Below, piece after piece: positions 1 through 5,968 of a stretch of DNA of 11,735 nucleotides. A program made the translations under genes and the position numbers. The notes under the pieces are model-generated. The model saw only the letters and a program-made list of their open reading frames with translations, was not told where the DNA came from and did no database searches. Every line of letters begins with the position of its first letter. Position 1 is the first letter of the stretch. Origin of the DNA: JALUUH01 sp964636675 (GTDB lineage: Bacteria > Pseudomonadota > Gammaproteobacteria > S012-40); the NCBI GenBank assembly GCA_964636675.1, contig CAZWUO010000114.1, positions 1 through 11,735 of the forward strand, written 5' to 3'.

Positions 1-44
1 CTTCCATGACTTCGTTCACCCTAAAGGGCACCTAGGGAAATTCC

Positions 45-112
45 TTGCAATAGACTGGCTATTACGCGTCATTTCGCCTCGTCATGAAAGGAATATCACG
101 TACACTAAAAAC
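45..112. repeat. degenerate copy of the hairpin core of the MITE-like repeat
   Basis: This stretch resembles the core of the element at 5094-5330. It has TTGCAATAG, then GGCTATT, CGCCTC, a TATCACG block and CTAAAAAC, in the same order as 5243-5296, where they read TTGCAATAG, GGCTATT, CGCCTC, TATTCACG and CTTAAAAAC. Small insertions and substitutions separate the blocks. No clear terminal inverted repeat could be recognised, so only an eroded core is claimed. It begins just where the similarity of the neighbouring aminotransferase relic ends, which suggests insertion into, or next to, that dead gene. Confidence 0.4.
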
Positions 113-126
113 CTAAATCTATAACG

Positions 127-408
127 CCACGGGTATATATCAATAAATATTGGTTCCGTACTACAATAGTCAATTGCATTACACGTAGTTACAAAAGTTA
201 AAGACAGTGCTATTACTTCATCATCTTGACCAGCATCTGCAAGCAACAGGGTTATATGAAGTGTTGCTGTTCCATTGACAATGGCTATTGCATAGAGTGT
301 TCCAGTATATTCAGCTAACTCTATTTCAAGCTTATTTATGTAATACCGACATGAACATCACGCAGAAAGCCAGTATGTTATAGGATATCTACGATTCACG
401 TAGACAAA
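127..408 (-). pseudogene. decayed fragment of a DegT/DnrJ/EryC1 family (LegC-like) aminotransferase
   Basis: Reading the minus strand in one frame gives a stretch typical of PLP-dependent sugar aminotransferases. At 342-304 there is YINKLEIELAEYTG, then VNGTATLHITLLLADAG, then DDEVIALSLTFVTTCNAIDY, then EPIFIDI ending near 136. Intact relatives (LegC and other DegT/DnrJ/EryC1 enzymes, which aminate nucleotide-sugar keto groups for surface glycans) carry the same blocks in the same order, followed by some 250 further residues with the catalytic lysine. Those are absent here, where the frame runs into unrelated sequence. An in-frame TGA lies at 358-360, and weaker similarity (a W-L-S motif) continues upstream of it to about 408. 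There is no plausible start codon. This is an N-proximal relic, not a working gene. The family assignment is firm by eye; the LegC subtype is less so. Confidence 0.7.
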
Positions 409-491
409 ATAAGGCGTCAATGTGAGCTGCAAGCCTAACTAGACAGGCTGAACCCGTGAATATAATATGCTGGGTGTACTAGTGGTCAAAA

Positions 492-509
492 CATTACAAA
501 ACTGTAATG
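492..509. promoter_or_regulatory. perfect inverted repeat CATTACA-N4-TGTAATG, probable operator of the 667-4056 operon
   Basis: CATTACA and TGTAATG are exact reverse complements separated by AAAC. The TTACA-N4-TGTAA core resembles sites bound by OmpR-family response regulators of metal-responsive two-component systems (CusR/CopR type), which fits the metal-related genes downstream. Two promoter layouts are possible. A -10-like TAAACT at 542-547 would put the site about 53 bp upstream of the start of transcription, an activator position. A perfect TATAAT at 461-466, with TAGACA at 440-445 (15-bp spacing), would put the site just downstream of the start, a repressor position. The leader to the ATG at 667 would be about 110 or 190 nt. 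The palindrome is seen directly; its regulator is inferred. Confidence 0.5.
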
Positions 510-666
510 CAGACGTCACCCAATAGACAGAGACTACCCCCTAAACTCATAGCAGAACAAGTCCACGATGTGTTGATTGGATTGCACACATGTCAGTGAA
601 TTCAATATTGCCTAGCCGATATGCTAAAGTATTTGGTTCGTAGCGATTTGTAATAAGGGGTGCTCG

Positions 667-1164
667 ATGAAGCAATTTAATGACATTTGTCCGGTGTGTA
701 GTATGCAGACAGAAGCAGAGATATCGACTGTAGAGAACGCCAAAATGTATTTTCATTTCTGCTCTGAGCAATGTCGCGAAACGTTTGTCGCCCATCCTCG
801 CCTCTATAGTGCTAAAGCTGGAAGAATTGCAAAGGAACGAAGTGAAATTCTCAAGCGGCGAACCATGCGGTTGGCTGAACCCCTGAACAATGAAGTCATC
901 GATTTACTCGTTCCTGTGGTAAAAAAATTAATGGGGGTCAAGGAAGTATTGATTGCAGGTAACAAGGTAAACATTACCTATGACCTGTTACAAGTCACCG
1001 AGGAAAAGATCGAAAAAGTGCTGCGTGAGGTTGGTGTGCAACTCGGTGGTGAGTGGTTGGAGCGTTTGCGCCGTGGCTGGGTACATGATTGCGAAGAAAT
1101 TGAACTGGATAATTTAGCCGCACCGCCCACGCGTTCTTATCAATATACGCCATCCAAAGTATAG
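667..1164 (+). CDS. YHS/TRASH-like metal-binding protein with a C-terminal HMA-like fold
   Basis: A soluble 165-residue protein with no signal peptide or membrane segment. The N-terminal ~45 residues form a YHS/TRASH-like treble-clef domain: C8-P-V-C11, then F31-C32-S-E-Q-C36 followed by R-E-T-F. The four cysteines could bind one metal ion. Residues ~77-128 read like a ferredoxin-like heavy-metal-associated domain (GVKEVLIAGNKVNITYD, then a helix) but lack its usual CxxC, so this half may be structural or a protein interface. The tail (~130-165) is not recognisable. The start is supported by an AAGGGG at 655-660, six bases from the ATG. It is the first gene of an operon with a PII-like protein 14 bp downstream. 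A role as a cytoplasmic metal chaperone or sensor (copper or a similar soft metal) is inferred from the cysteines and neighbours. Confidence 0.8.
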   Translation: MKQFNDICPVCSMQTEAEISTVENAKMYFHFCSEQCRETFVAHPRLYSAKAGRIAKERSEILKRRTMRLAEPLNNEVIDLLVPVVKKLMGVKEVLIAGNKVNITYDLLQVTEEKIEKVLREVGVQLGGEWLERLRRGWVHDCEEIELDNLAAPPTRSYQYTPSKV

Positions 1165-1171
1165 AAAGGGG
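1165..1171 (+). promoter_or_regulatory. ribosome binding site deciding the start of the PII-like gene
   Basis: AAAGGGG follows directly after the stop of the YHS gene. The ATG at 1179 is seven bases away, an ideal spacing. The GTG at 1176, one codon earlier, is only four bases away. The ATG is therefore preferred, giving a protein that begins MQYRK. Confidence 0.65.
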
Positions 1172-1178
1172 CAATGTG

Positions 1179-1508
1179 ATGCAATATCGAAAAGTAACCG
1201 CCATTATTCGACGCGACGTATTGGAAAAAGTGGAAAAAAAATTACTCGCGATTGGAGTGAATGGCATTAGTGTGACTAAGGTCAAGGGTTTTGGTGAATA
1301 CACTGATTTCTATTCCAGGGACTGGCTGGTAAGCCACATGCGGATCGAGATATTCACGCATGCGACCAATACTGACGTAATTGTGCAGACCATTATGGAT
1401 ACGGCACATTTAGGTCTGGAAGGCGACGGTATTATTGCGGTGTTACCGGTGGAAAAACTCTACCGAATTCGCACACGATCAAAAGTAGCAATAAACGAAA
1501 TTCAGTAA
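1179..1508 (+). CDS. divergent PII-like signalling protein (PII-NG type)
   Basis: A 109-residue protein with the PII fold along its whole length: an opening beta strand (YRKVTAIIRR), then the VTKVKGFG motif before the T-loop (32-39), RIEIF after it (55-59), and EGDGIIAVLPVEKLYRIRT (81-99) matching the B- and C-loops. It differs from GlnB/GlnK in several ways. The T-loop is about five residues shorter, and the uridylylated Tyr51 of the YRGAEY motif is replaced (Trp49 by alignment). Gln39, which helps bind 2-oxoglutarate and Mg-ATP, is Tyr41, and Lys90 after GDG is Ile85. The arginines of the RIRT motif remain, so nucleotide binding is possible but uridylylation and canonical 2-oxoglutarate sensing are unlikely. 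A PII group called PII-NG is known next to heavy-metal RND efflux genes. The neighbouring metal-related genes fit that group, though no pump is visible here. Confidence 0.82.
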   Translation: MQYRKVTAIIRRDVLEKVEKKLLAIGVNGISVTKVKGFGEYTDFYSRDWLVSHMRIEIFTHATNTDVIVQTIMDTAHLGLEGDGIIAVLPVEKLYRIRTRSKVAINEIQ

Positions 1509-1548
1509 ATAATTTTAATGCTGTATAAGATGAAACGAGGACTGTTAA

Positions 1549-2151
1549 ATGCCTGAAATTATTCCCAATCTGCACCCCATTTTTGTTCATTTCACCGTGG
1601 CATTGTTAGCACTGTCTGTAGGGTTGATAGTTGTGACGCCCTTGGTTAAATCCCCGCTCAAGGAGCAATGGCAAATCGTTTCGCGTTGGGCATTGTGGTT
1701 CGGCGCAGGATTCACCATTATTACCGGTCTCACGGGCTTGGATGCGTATAATACTGTGGCCCATGATACTCCTTCCCATCTGGCGATGACGGAGCATCGT
1801 AATTGGGCGATTGTCACCATTACCTTGTTTTTAATACTTGCTGCTTGGTCTATCGTGCAATATCGCAAGGGTGAAATTTTGGGTAAGGTATTTGTGATCT
1901 GTATGGTTATCGCAGGGGGTGTTTTAGGTTCTACTGCATGGCATGGCGGTGAAGTAGTCTATCGTTATGGTCTGGGGGTGATGTCGTTGCCGAAGGCGGA
2001 AGGCGATGGGCATAGCCACTCGCATGCGGGTGATGCGCATAAGCACGCTGGCAGTAACAGCCCGGATAGTAAACACGGTGATATGAACGACACGGAAATG
2101 GATTTCAGTGGTATGGACGAAATGGAAAATGATGATGCGCATAAGCATTAA
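1549..2151 (+). CDS. DUF2231 family four-helix membrane protein with a His/Met/Asp-rich C-terminal tail
   Basis: A 200-residue inner-membrane protein with four predicted helices (~10-31, 46-65, 86-104, 112-131). The opening NLHPIFVHF and the later WHGGEVVY with its histidine (H132) are typical of DUF2231 proteins, whose function is unknown. The histidines at 9, 14, 83 and 132 lie in or next to the helices and could bind a metal or haem. The last 50 residues are hydrophilic and rich in His, Asp and Met, with an HSHSHAGDAHKH stretch, DMNDTEMDFSGMDEM and a final HKH. This looks like a metal-binding tail, the Met-rich part suggesting Cu(I) as well as His-binding metals. The start is supported by ACGAGGA at 1535-1541. 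The stop TAA shares its last A with the ATG of the sensor kinase, so the two are probably translationally coupled. A metal-sensing or buffering role is inference. Confidence 0.8.
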   Translation: MPEIIPNLHPIFVHFTVALLALSVGLIVVTPLVKSPLKEQWQIVSRWALWFGAGFTIITGLTGLDAYNTVAHDTPSHLAMTEHRNWAIVTITLFLILAAWSIVQYRKGEILGKVFVICMVIAGGVLGSTAWHGGEVVYRYGLGVMSLPKAEGDGHSHSHAGDAHKHAGSNSPDSKHGDMNDTEMDFSGMDEMENDDAHKH

Positions 2152-3434
2152 TGAATGCTGACTCTACTACAGGCTCTCGTTCTATTTTGCGCGAATTAAT
2201 CGAATCTCTGCCGGATGCCTTGGTGATAGTTGAGCAAGACGGTAATATTATTCATGTTAATGCGTTAGCCGAGGCGATGTTTGGCTATCAGCGTGAAGAG
2301 TTAATAGGCCGCCCCATCGAAACCCTGATGCCCTCGGGCATCAGGCGGAAGCACTGCGAGCAGCGGATCGATTATTTCAAAGCGCCGCGTATTCGTGCGA
2401 TGAATGAGTGTACTGGGTTTTATGGTTTGCATAGTCAAGGACATCAGTTTGCTATCGAAGTGTATCTTAGTCCGCTGCGCGAAGGTGATAAACTATGGAG
2501 TGTGGCATCCATTCGTGATATCAGTACGCGCAAAAAAATGGAAGATGGACTGCGACAGTCAAGGAATGATTTGGAGCACCGGGTGGCAGAGCGTACCGCA
2601 GAACTCGCACAGATCAATGAATCTTTGCGCAGGGAAATGGCGGAACGTGAACGCATGGCCGAGCAAACGAGATTGCTCAATGCTGAGCTGGCGCACGTTT
2701 CGCGGCTCAGTATCATTGGCGAGATGGCATCGGGCATGGCGCATGAATTGAATCAACCATTAGCCGCTATCAGCAATTATTCCCAGGGCTGTGTACGCCG
2801 CATGCGGAATGAAAAAGTTGATCTCCAGAGCCTAATATCTGTGTTGAATCGGGTGACATCAGAGGCTGCTCGTGCGGCTGAAATTGTGGGCCGTTTTCGC
2901 CAGTTTGCACGCAAGGAAGCATTGCAGAAACGACGGGTAACGATGCCAGAATTGGTGCATAAAGCGGTTGAGTTAGAGCGCTTTGAGGCAGATGCCCGTG
3001 GACTAGAGATTGATATTACACTGCAAGAAAAATTACCGGATGTAGTGGTGGATGAAATTCAAATTCAACAGGTAATGGTAAACTTGCTGCGCAATGCGAT
3101 AGAAGCTTCGGCCGTCGTTGCTAGTGCTCCCGTACACCCTGTGGTGGTGAAGGTATCTCGCTCGAATGCTGGCAAAAAAGATGATGAAAATAGCCAAGAC
3201 AATGCACTGGATCAAGTGATCGTAGCGATTGAAGACCATGGGCATGGTTTTTCTGAATCTGCGGCGCAGCAAATTTTCCAAGCTTTTTTCACCACCAAGC
3301 CAGAGGGCTTGGGTATGGGCTTGTCTATTAGTCGTTCCATCATCGAGGCACATGGTGGGCGTTTATGGGCCGAGTCTAAGCGACATGGCGGTGCCACCTT
3401 CTTTTTTTCTTTACCCGTCAATGAGGCAAATTAG
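2151..3434 (+). CDS. soluble PAS-domain sensor histidine kinase, FixL-like
   Basis: A 427-residue kinase with no membrane segment. A PAS domain covers ~12-125 (PDALVIVEQDGNIIHVN, GYQREELIGRPIETLMP, SIRDIS). A charged coiled coil follows (~127-185). The HisKA H-box is SGMAHELNQPLAAISNY with phospho-acceptor His198. The ATPase domain has an N-box (NLLRNAIEAS, ~311-320), a G1 box EDHGHGF (361-367), an F-box (FFTTKPEG) and a G2 box GLGMGLS (386-392). All key residues are present, so it should be active. Kinase-half similarity is to FixL, but the position of FixL's haem-ligating His seems to be Arg80 (alignment from memory), so oxygen sensing through haem is unlikely. The start overlaps the DUF2231 stop by one base and no good Shine-Dalgarno is seen, implying coupling. 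The likely partner is the FixJ-like regulator four bases downstream. The signal is unknown; the neighbours suggest metal or redox stress. Confidence 0.9.
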   Translation: MNADSTTGSRSILRELIESLPDALVIVEQDGNIIHVNALAEAMFGYQREELIGRPIETLMPSGIRRKHCEQRIDYFKAPRIRAMNECTGFYGLHSQGHQFAIEVYLSPLREGDKLWSVASIRDISTRKKMEDGLRQSRNDLEHRVAERTAELAQINESLRREMAERERMAEQTRLLNAELAHVSRLSIIGEMASGMAHELNQPLAAISNYSQGCVRRMRNEKVDLQSLISVLNRVTSEAARAAEIVGRFRQFARKEALQKRRVTMPELVHKAVELERFEADARGLEIDITLQEKLPDVVVDEIQIQQVMVNLLRNAIEASAVVASAPVHPVVVKVSRSNAGKKDDENSQDNALDQVIVAIEDHGHGFSESAAQQIFQAFFTTKPEGLGMGLSISRSIIEAHGGRLWAESKRHGGATFFFSLPVNEAN

Positions 3435-3438
3435 GGCA

Positions 3439-4056
3439 ATGACAACGCAAGCAACGGTATTTATTGTTGATGACGATAACTCTGTTAGAGACTCCTTATG
3501 CTGGTTGATTGAGTCGGTGGGATTGCAGGCGCAAACCTATGAATCCGCCGCCGATTTTTTTCAGGCTTTTTACCAACTCGATGAATACAAGCGTAATGGC
3601 TGTTTAGTGTCTGATATACGCATGCAAGGCATGAGTGGTTTGCAGCTACAGGTGCAATTGGGTGAGCGCGGAATTCAGTTACCGATTATTTTTATCACGG
3701 GTCATGGTGATGTTTCCATGGCGGTGCAAGCCATGAAAGCCGGTGCAGTGGATTTTTTCACCAAGCCGGTAAACGACCAGGCGTTAATCGAATGCATACA
3801 GACTACACTTGCGCGCGAAGCTGAGATCAAATCACAACGTGCGCAACGGCATCGCATACGTACACGTTTAGCGAGCTTAACCCCGCGTGAAAACGAGGTG
3901 TTGGGTAAAGTAGTTGATGGCAAACTGAATAAGGTGATTGCCGCCGAACTGCATGTGAGTCATAAAACCGTTGAAGCACACCGTGCTAAAGTGATGGAAA
4001 AAATGTGCGCACACACCGTTGCTGATTTAGTTCGTATGGTGGTTAGGTTAGAGTAA
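3439..4056 (+). CDS. FixJ-family response regulator (receiver plus LuxR-type helix-turn-helix)
   Basis: A 205-residue two-domain regulator. The receiver (~6-120) has the acidic pocket D11-D12-D13, phospho-acceptor Asp59 in CLVSDIRMQGMSG, Thr87 in FITGHGD and Lys109 in FFTKPV. The C-terminal LuxR/GerE DNA-binding domain (~143-205) has LTPRENEVL, then the recognition region KVIAAELHVSHKTVEAHRAKVMEKM. The ATG at 3439 is chosen because family members begin with a few residues before the TVFIVDDD strand. An in-frame ATG at 3421 lies inside the kinase gene and has no ribosome binding site. An AGGG at 3433-3436 overlaps the kinase stop but is close to the ATG, so coupling is likely. It should be phosphorylated by the upstream kinase and activate transcription. 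It ends the operon; no T-rich terminator hairpin is visible behind it. Confidence 0.9.
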   Translation: MTTQATVFIVDDDNSVRDSLCWLIESVGLQAQTYESAADFFQAFYQLDEYKRNGCLVSDIRMQGMSGLQLQVQLGERGIQLPIIFITGHGDVSMAVQAMKAGAVDFFTKPVNDQALIECIQTTLAREAEIKSQRAQRHRIRTRLASLTPRENEVLGKVVDGKLNKVIAAELHVSHKTVEAHRAKVMEKMCAHTVADLVRMVVRLE

Positions 4057-4096
4057 GCATACTCATCGTACTACGTCGTACCATGCTCTATGACGT

Positions 4097-4914
4097 TTAG
4101 ACCAAGGTACCTAGGTAGTTTAGTGCGTGACTTACGCGGATTCCATCCGGGGTTACAAAATCCTTTTCTCCCATCGCGTAGAGTTGTCACGCCGCGCATT
4201 CCGGGAACCTAGTTTTCCAGTAACGCAGGTTTTTATCCACCTTGGTGTCCGACCACTTACACTCAATAGCAGTGATCGGTGTTCCCCTTTCGCAGATAAT
4301 AAAGTCTACTTCGCGGCCATCGGTATCACGGAAATAATGGAGGTCAATGTCTCGACCTTGGGTATCTTGTTGAAAGTGAACCCATTTGAGCAGATGACAG
4401 GCGATTAAATTTTCAAATTTAGGTCCTTGATCAATGACCAGGGACCAATCCATATGGTAGTGTTTTTGTGCTTTCTTGATAGTACGAATTTTTGGCCCTC
4501 CAAAGGGAGAGAGGCGAAAGATAGCGTAAAGTTTCTCTAATACCGTCACCCAATGAGAGATCGTTTTATGGCTTACTTGAAGATCTTCTCGTAAAGCGTT
4601 GAGCGAAAGTGGTGAGCCGACAAGGTCGGGCAGACGCAATATCAGTCGTTCCAGATTACCCAAATCATGAATCCGCTCCAGCGTATTGACATCTTCCCGA
4701 ACCAATAGGTTGCGATACTCTCGCGGTGTTCAACGATATCCCAGTTGAGGTAGCCGGAGTCAGCGTTTGGCAGTTGGAGTCCAAGCGTTGTTTTCCCCAC
4801 CTGCCGGGGGCCTGCGATGAAGAGCATTTTTCTGGCTAAGTCGACCTCAATTTGCTCCAATCCAAGAGGTATCTGTGAGCGATTGTCATTACACGAGCGC
4901 ACTGATATTTTCAC
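4097..4914 (-). pseudogene. broken AAA-ATPase / DUF4143 family protein gene
   Basis: Intact relatives have an N-terminal ATPase and a C-terminal DUF4143 nuclease-like part. Here the N-terminal piece (GTG at 4914, or GTG at 4902) has the Walker A motif GPRQVGKTT and the LNWDIVEHRES segment. At about 4715-4725 the sequence jumps, with a frame change, straight to YRNLLVREDVNTLERI and the C-terminal domain (PLSLNALREDLQVSHKTIS, ENLIACHLLKWVHF, GREVDFI, IECKWSD). The part between, which holds Walker B and the sensor motifs, is missing: roughly 100-150 residues by memory of the family. A second lesion is a TGA at 4187-4189, probably a former Trp codon. Past it the same frame continues with QLYAMGEKDFVTPDGIR to a TAA at 4097-4099, matching the usual C-terminus. 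It cannot make a working ATPase. It lies between two operons on the opposite strand and is probably an unrelated remnant. Confidence 0.85.
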
Positions 4915-5093
4915 CCCTAGTAAAAATTATCATTGGTTATTTTTGACCATAGGTGAAAAAGAGCTTAGTGTGCAATCGATAGCACGCAGGCGTTCAGTTT
5001 TGCTGATGCCCGTTTGTCTACCCCATTTACCATTCATCGCAAATCACAGCACACCTGAGTGATTCATCCTAGGATATACCTTCATTCACATTA

Positions 5094-5330
5094 TCCTAGA
5101 TTCCGCAGTTAACCGCTATGAGACATCGTTAAGCGATTGATGAGAAAACAAATGAGCTTGTTTTTCGAATTCATCCAGAGGATGAGCGCACTACGCCATG
5201 AATAGCACGTTTTTAAGCGTGAATAGCATCGTTGCGAATCGTTGCAATAGCCGGCTATTCCGCCTCATCGCGTCTTGCTATTCACGCTTAAAAACGCACT
5301 CTGCATGTCGTTCAACTGCGGATTCTAGGA
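5094..5330. mobile_element. 237-bp MITE-like non-autonomous element with terminal inverted repeats
   Basis: The left end from 5093 reads ATCCTAGATTCCGCAGTT. The right end (5314-5331) on the other strand reads ATCCTAGAATCCGCAGTT, 17 of 18 identical, and the match continues as AAC with one extra G. TTA flanks the element on both sides (5091-5093 and 5331-5333), a possible target duplication. Inside, 5208-5228 and 5276-5296 form a perfect 21-bp inverted repeat around a 47-base loop, which holds the palindrome AATAGCCGGCTATT (5246-5259) and the direct repeat ATCGTTGC at 5228 and 5238. No reading frame of note is present, so movement would need a transposase from elsewhere. Its first 53 bp recur at 11683-11735 and a degenerate core lies at 45-112. 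The right end lies only eight bases before the ribosome binding site of the next operon. Confidence 0.8.
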
Positions 5331-5349
5331 TTATCTCCGAGGGTTAATC

Positions 5350-5940
5350 ATGAAAAGCTTTTTCCTAATATCCGCGCTTTTAATTTCCAGTATCGTTGCT
5401 TCCGTGCAAGCGATGAATAATGATCAATATAGCGAAGCCAATGCGCTTTATCTCGCCGCAGTCAATGGCGATGATGAAGATCTGGTCTTGCAAGCCATCA
5501 AATATATTGACCAGCTTAAGGTAAACAAGCCTTATGACAGTTTAATAAAAAGTTATCGAGGTTCGCTGGAATCAATGATGTCGGCACATGTTTTTATGCC
5601 GTGGACGAAGATGAAACACGCAGAGATCGGCGCAGAGCAGATGGATGACGCGCTCGATGAGATGACTGAAATTCACGATGCAACAATACTCAATGGTACT
5701 TCATTGAGTATCTTGATTCGCCTAAATATAGCCCACACTTATTTTCAATTCCCCCGGTTTTTGAATCGCTATCAAGATGCCAAAGACCTGGTCGCCGAGA
5801 TCATCGAGTCACCGCAATTCAGCTCCGCAACGCTTGAAATCAAGAACAATGTTTATAAGCTCGCTGCTGACATGGCGGCGCAAGATGGCGATAAATTACG
5901 CCAAACTGAATTGATAGCAAAAATTCAGTCTGTCGATTAG
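5350..5940 (+). CDS. secreted all-helical (TPR-like) protein heading an ABC transporter operon
   Basis: A 196-residue protein with a clear signal peptide (MKSFFLISALLISSIVASVQA, probably cut after Ala21; no lipobox cysteine), so it is likely periplasmic. The mature part is predicted helical. YRGSLESMM, PWTKMKHAEIGAEQMDDALDEM and RFLNRYQDAKDLVAEII resemble degenerate tetratricopeptide-type helical pairs seen in small proteins beside Lol/MacB-like transporters. I cannot name a family with confidence. The start is supported by GAGGG at 5339-5343, six bases before the ATG. The gene is 28 bp upstream of the ABC ATPase and surely co-transcribed with it. It may be a periplasmic partner of the permease or of its cargo. 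The MITE ends 19 bp upstream of the ATG, so any promoter must lie within or beyond the element; none is obvious. Confidence 0.75.
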   Translation: MKSFFLISALLISSIVASVQAMNNDQYSEANALYLAAVNGDDEDLVLQAIKYIDQLKVNKPYDSLIKSYRGSLESMMSAHVFMPWTKMKHAEIGAEQMDDALDEMTEIHDATILNGTSLSILIRLNIAHTYFQFPRFLNRYQDAKDLVAEIIESPQFSSATLEIKNNVYKLAADMAAQDGDKLRQTELIAKIQSVD

Positions 5941-5968
5941 GCGCTTGCAAACTAGGAGTCCATGGATA

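Noticed and set aside
547..795. Minus-strand open frame of 82 codons across the start of the YHS gene
   Set aside because: It overlaps the well-supported YHS gene and its cysteine-rich start, and shows no family motifs of its own.
3421..3438. ATG at 3421 as the start of the response regulator
   Set aside because: It lies within the kinase gene, lacks a ribosome binding site and would add six residues not expected before the receiver domain.
4068..4081. GTACTACGTCGTAC near-palindrome after the FixJ-type gene as a terminator
   Set aside because: The stem has only four clear base pairs and no T run follows on either strand.
4127..4408. Plus-strand open frame of 93 codons inside the AAA/DUF4143 pseudogene
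   Set aside because: It is antisense to a recognisable protein-coding sequence, has no ribosome binding site and no family features.
4817..5062. Plus-strand open frame of 81 codons
   Set aside because: Its first part is antisense to the Walker A region of the pseudogene and the rest is low-complexity chance coding with no ribosome binding site.
5094..5330. CRISPR array or attachment site in the repeat-rich region
   Set aside because: The repeats are inverted and nested, not evenly spaced direct repeats, and no cas or integrase gene is present.
5945..5968. TTG at 5945 as the start of the ABC ATPase
   Set aside because: It lies upstream of the ribosome binding site and would add residues before the first beta strand of the domain.
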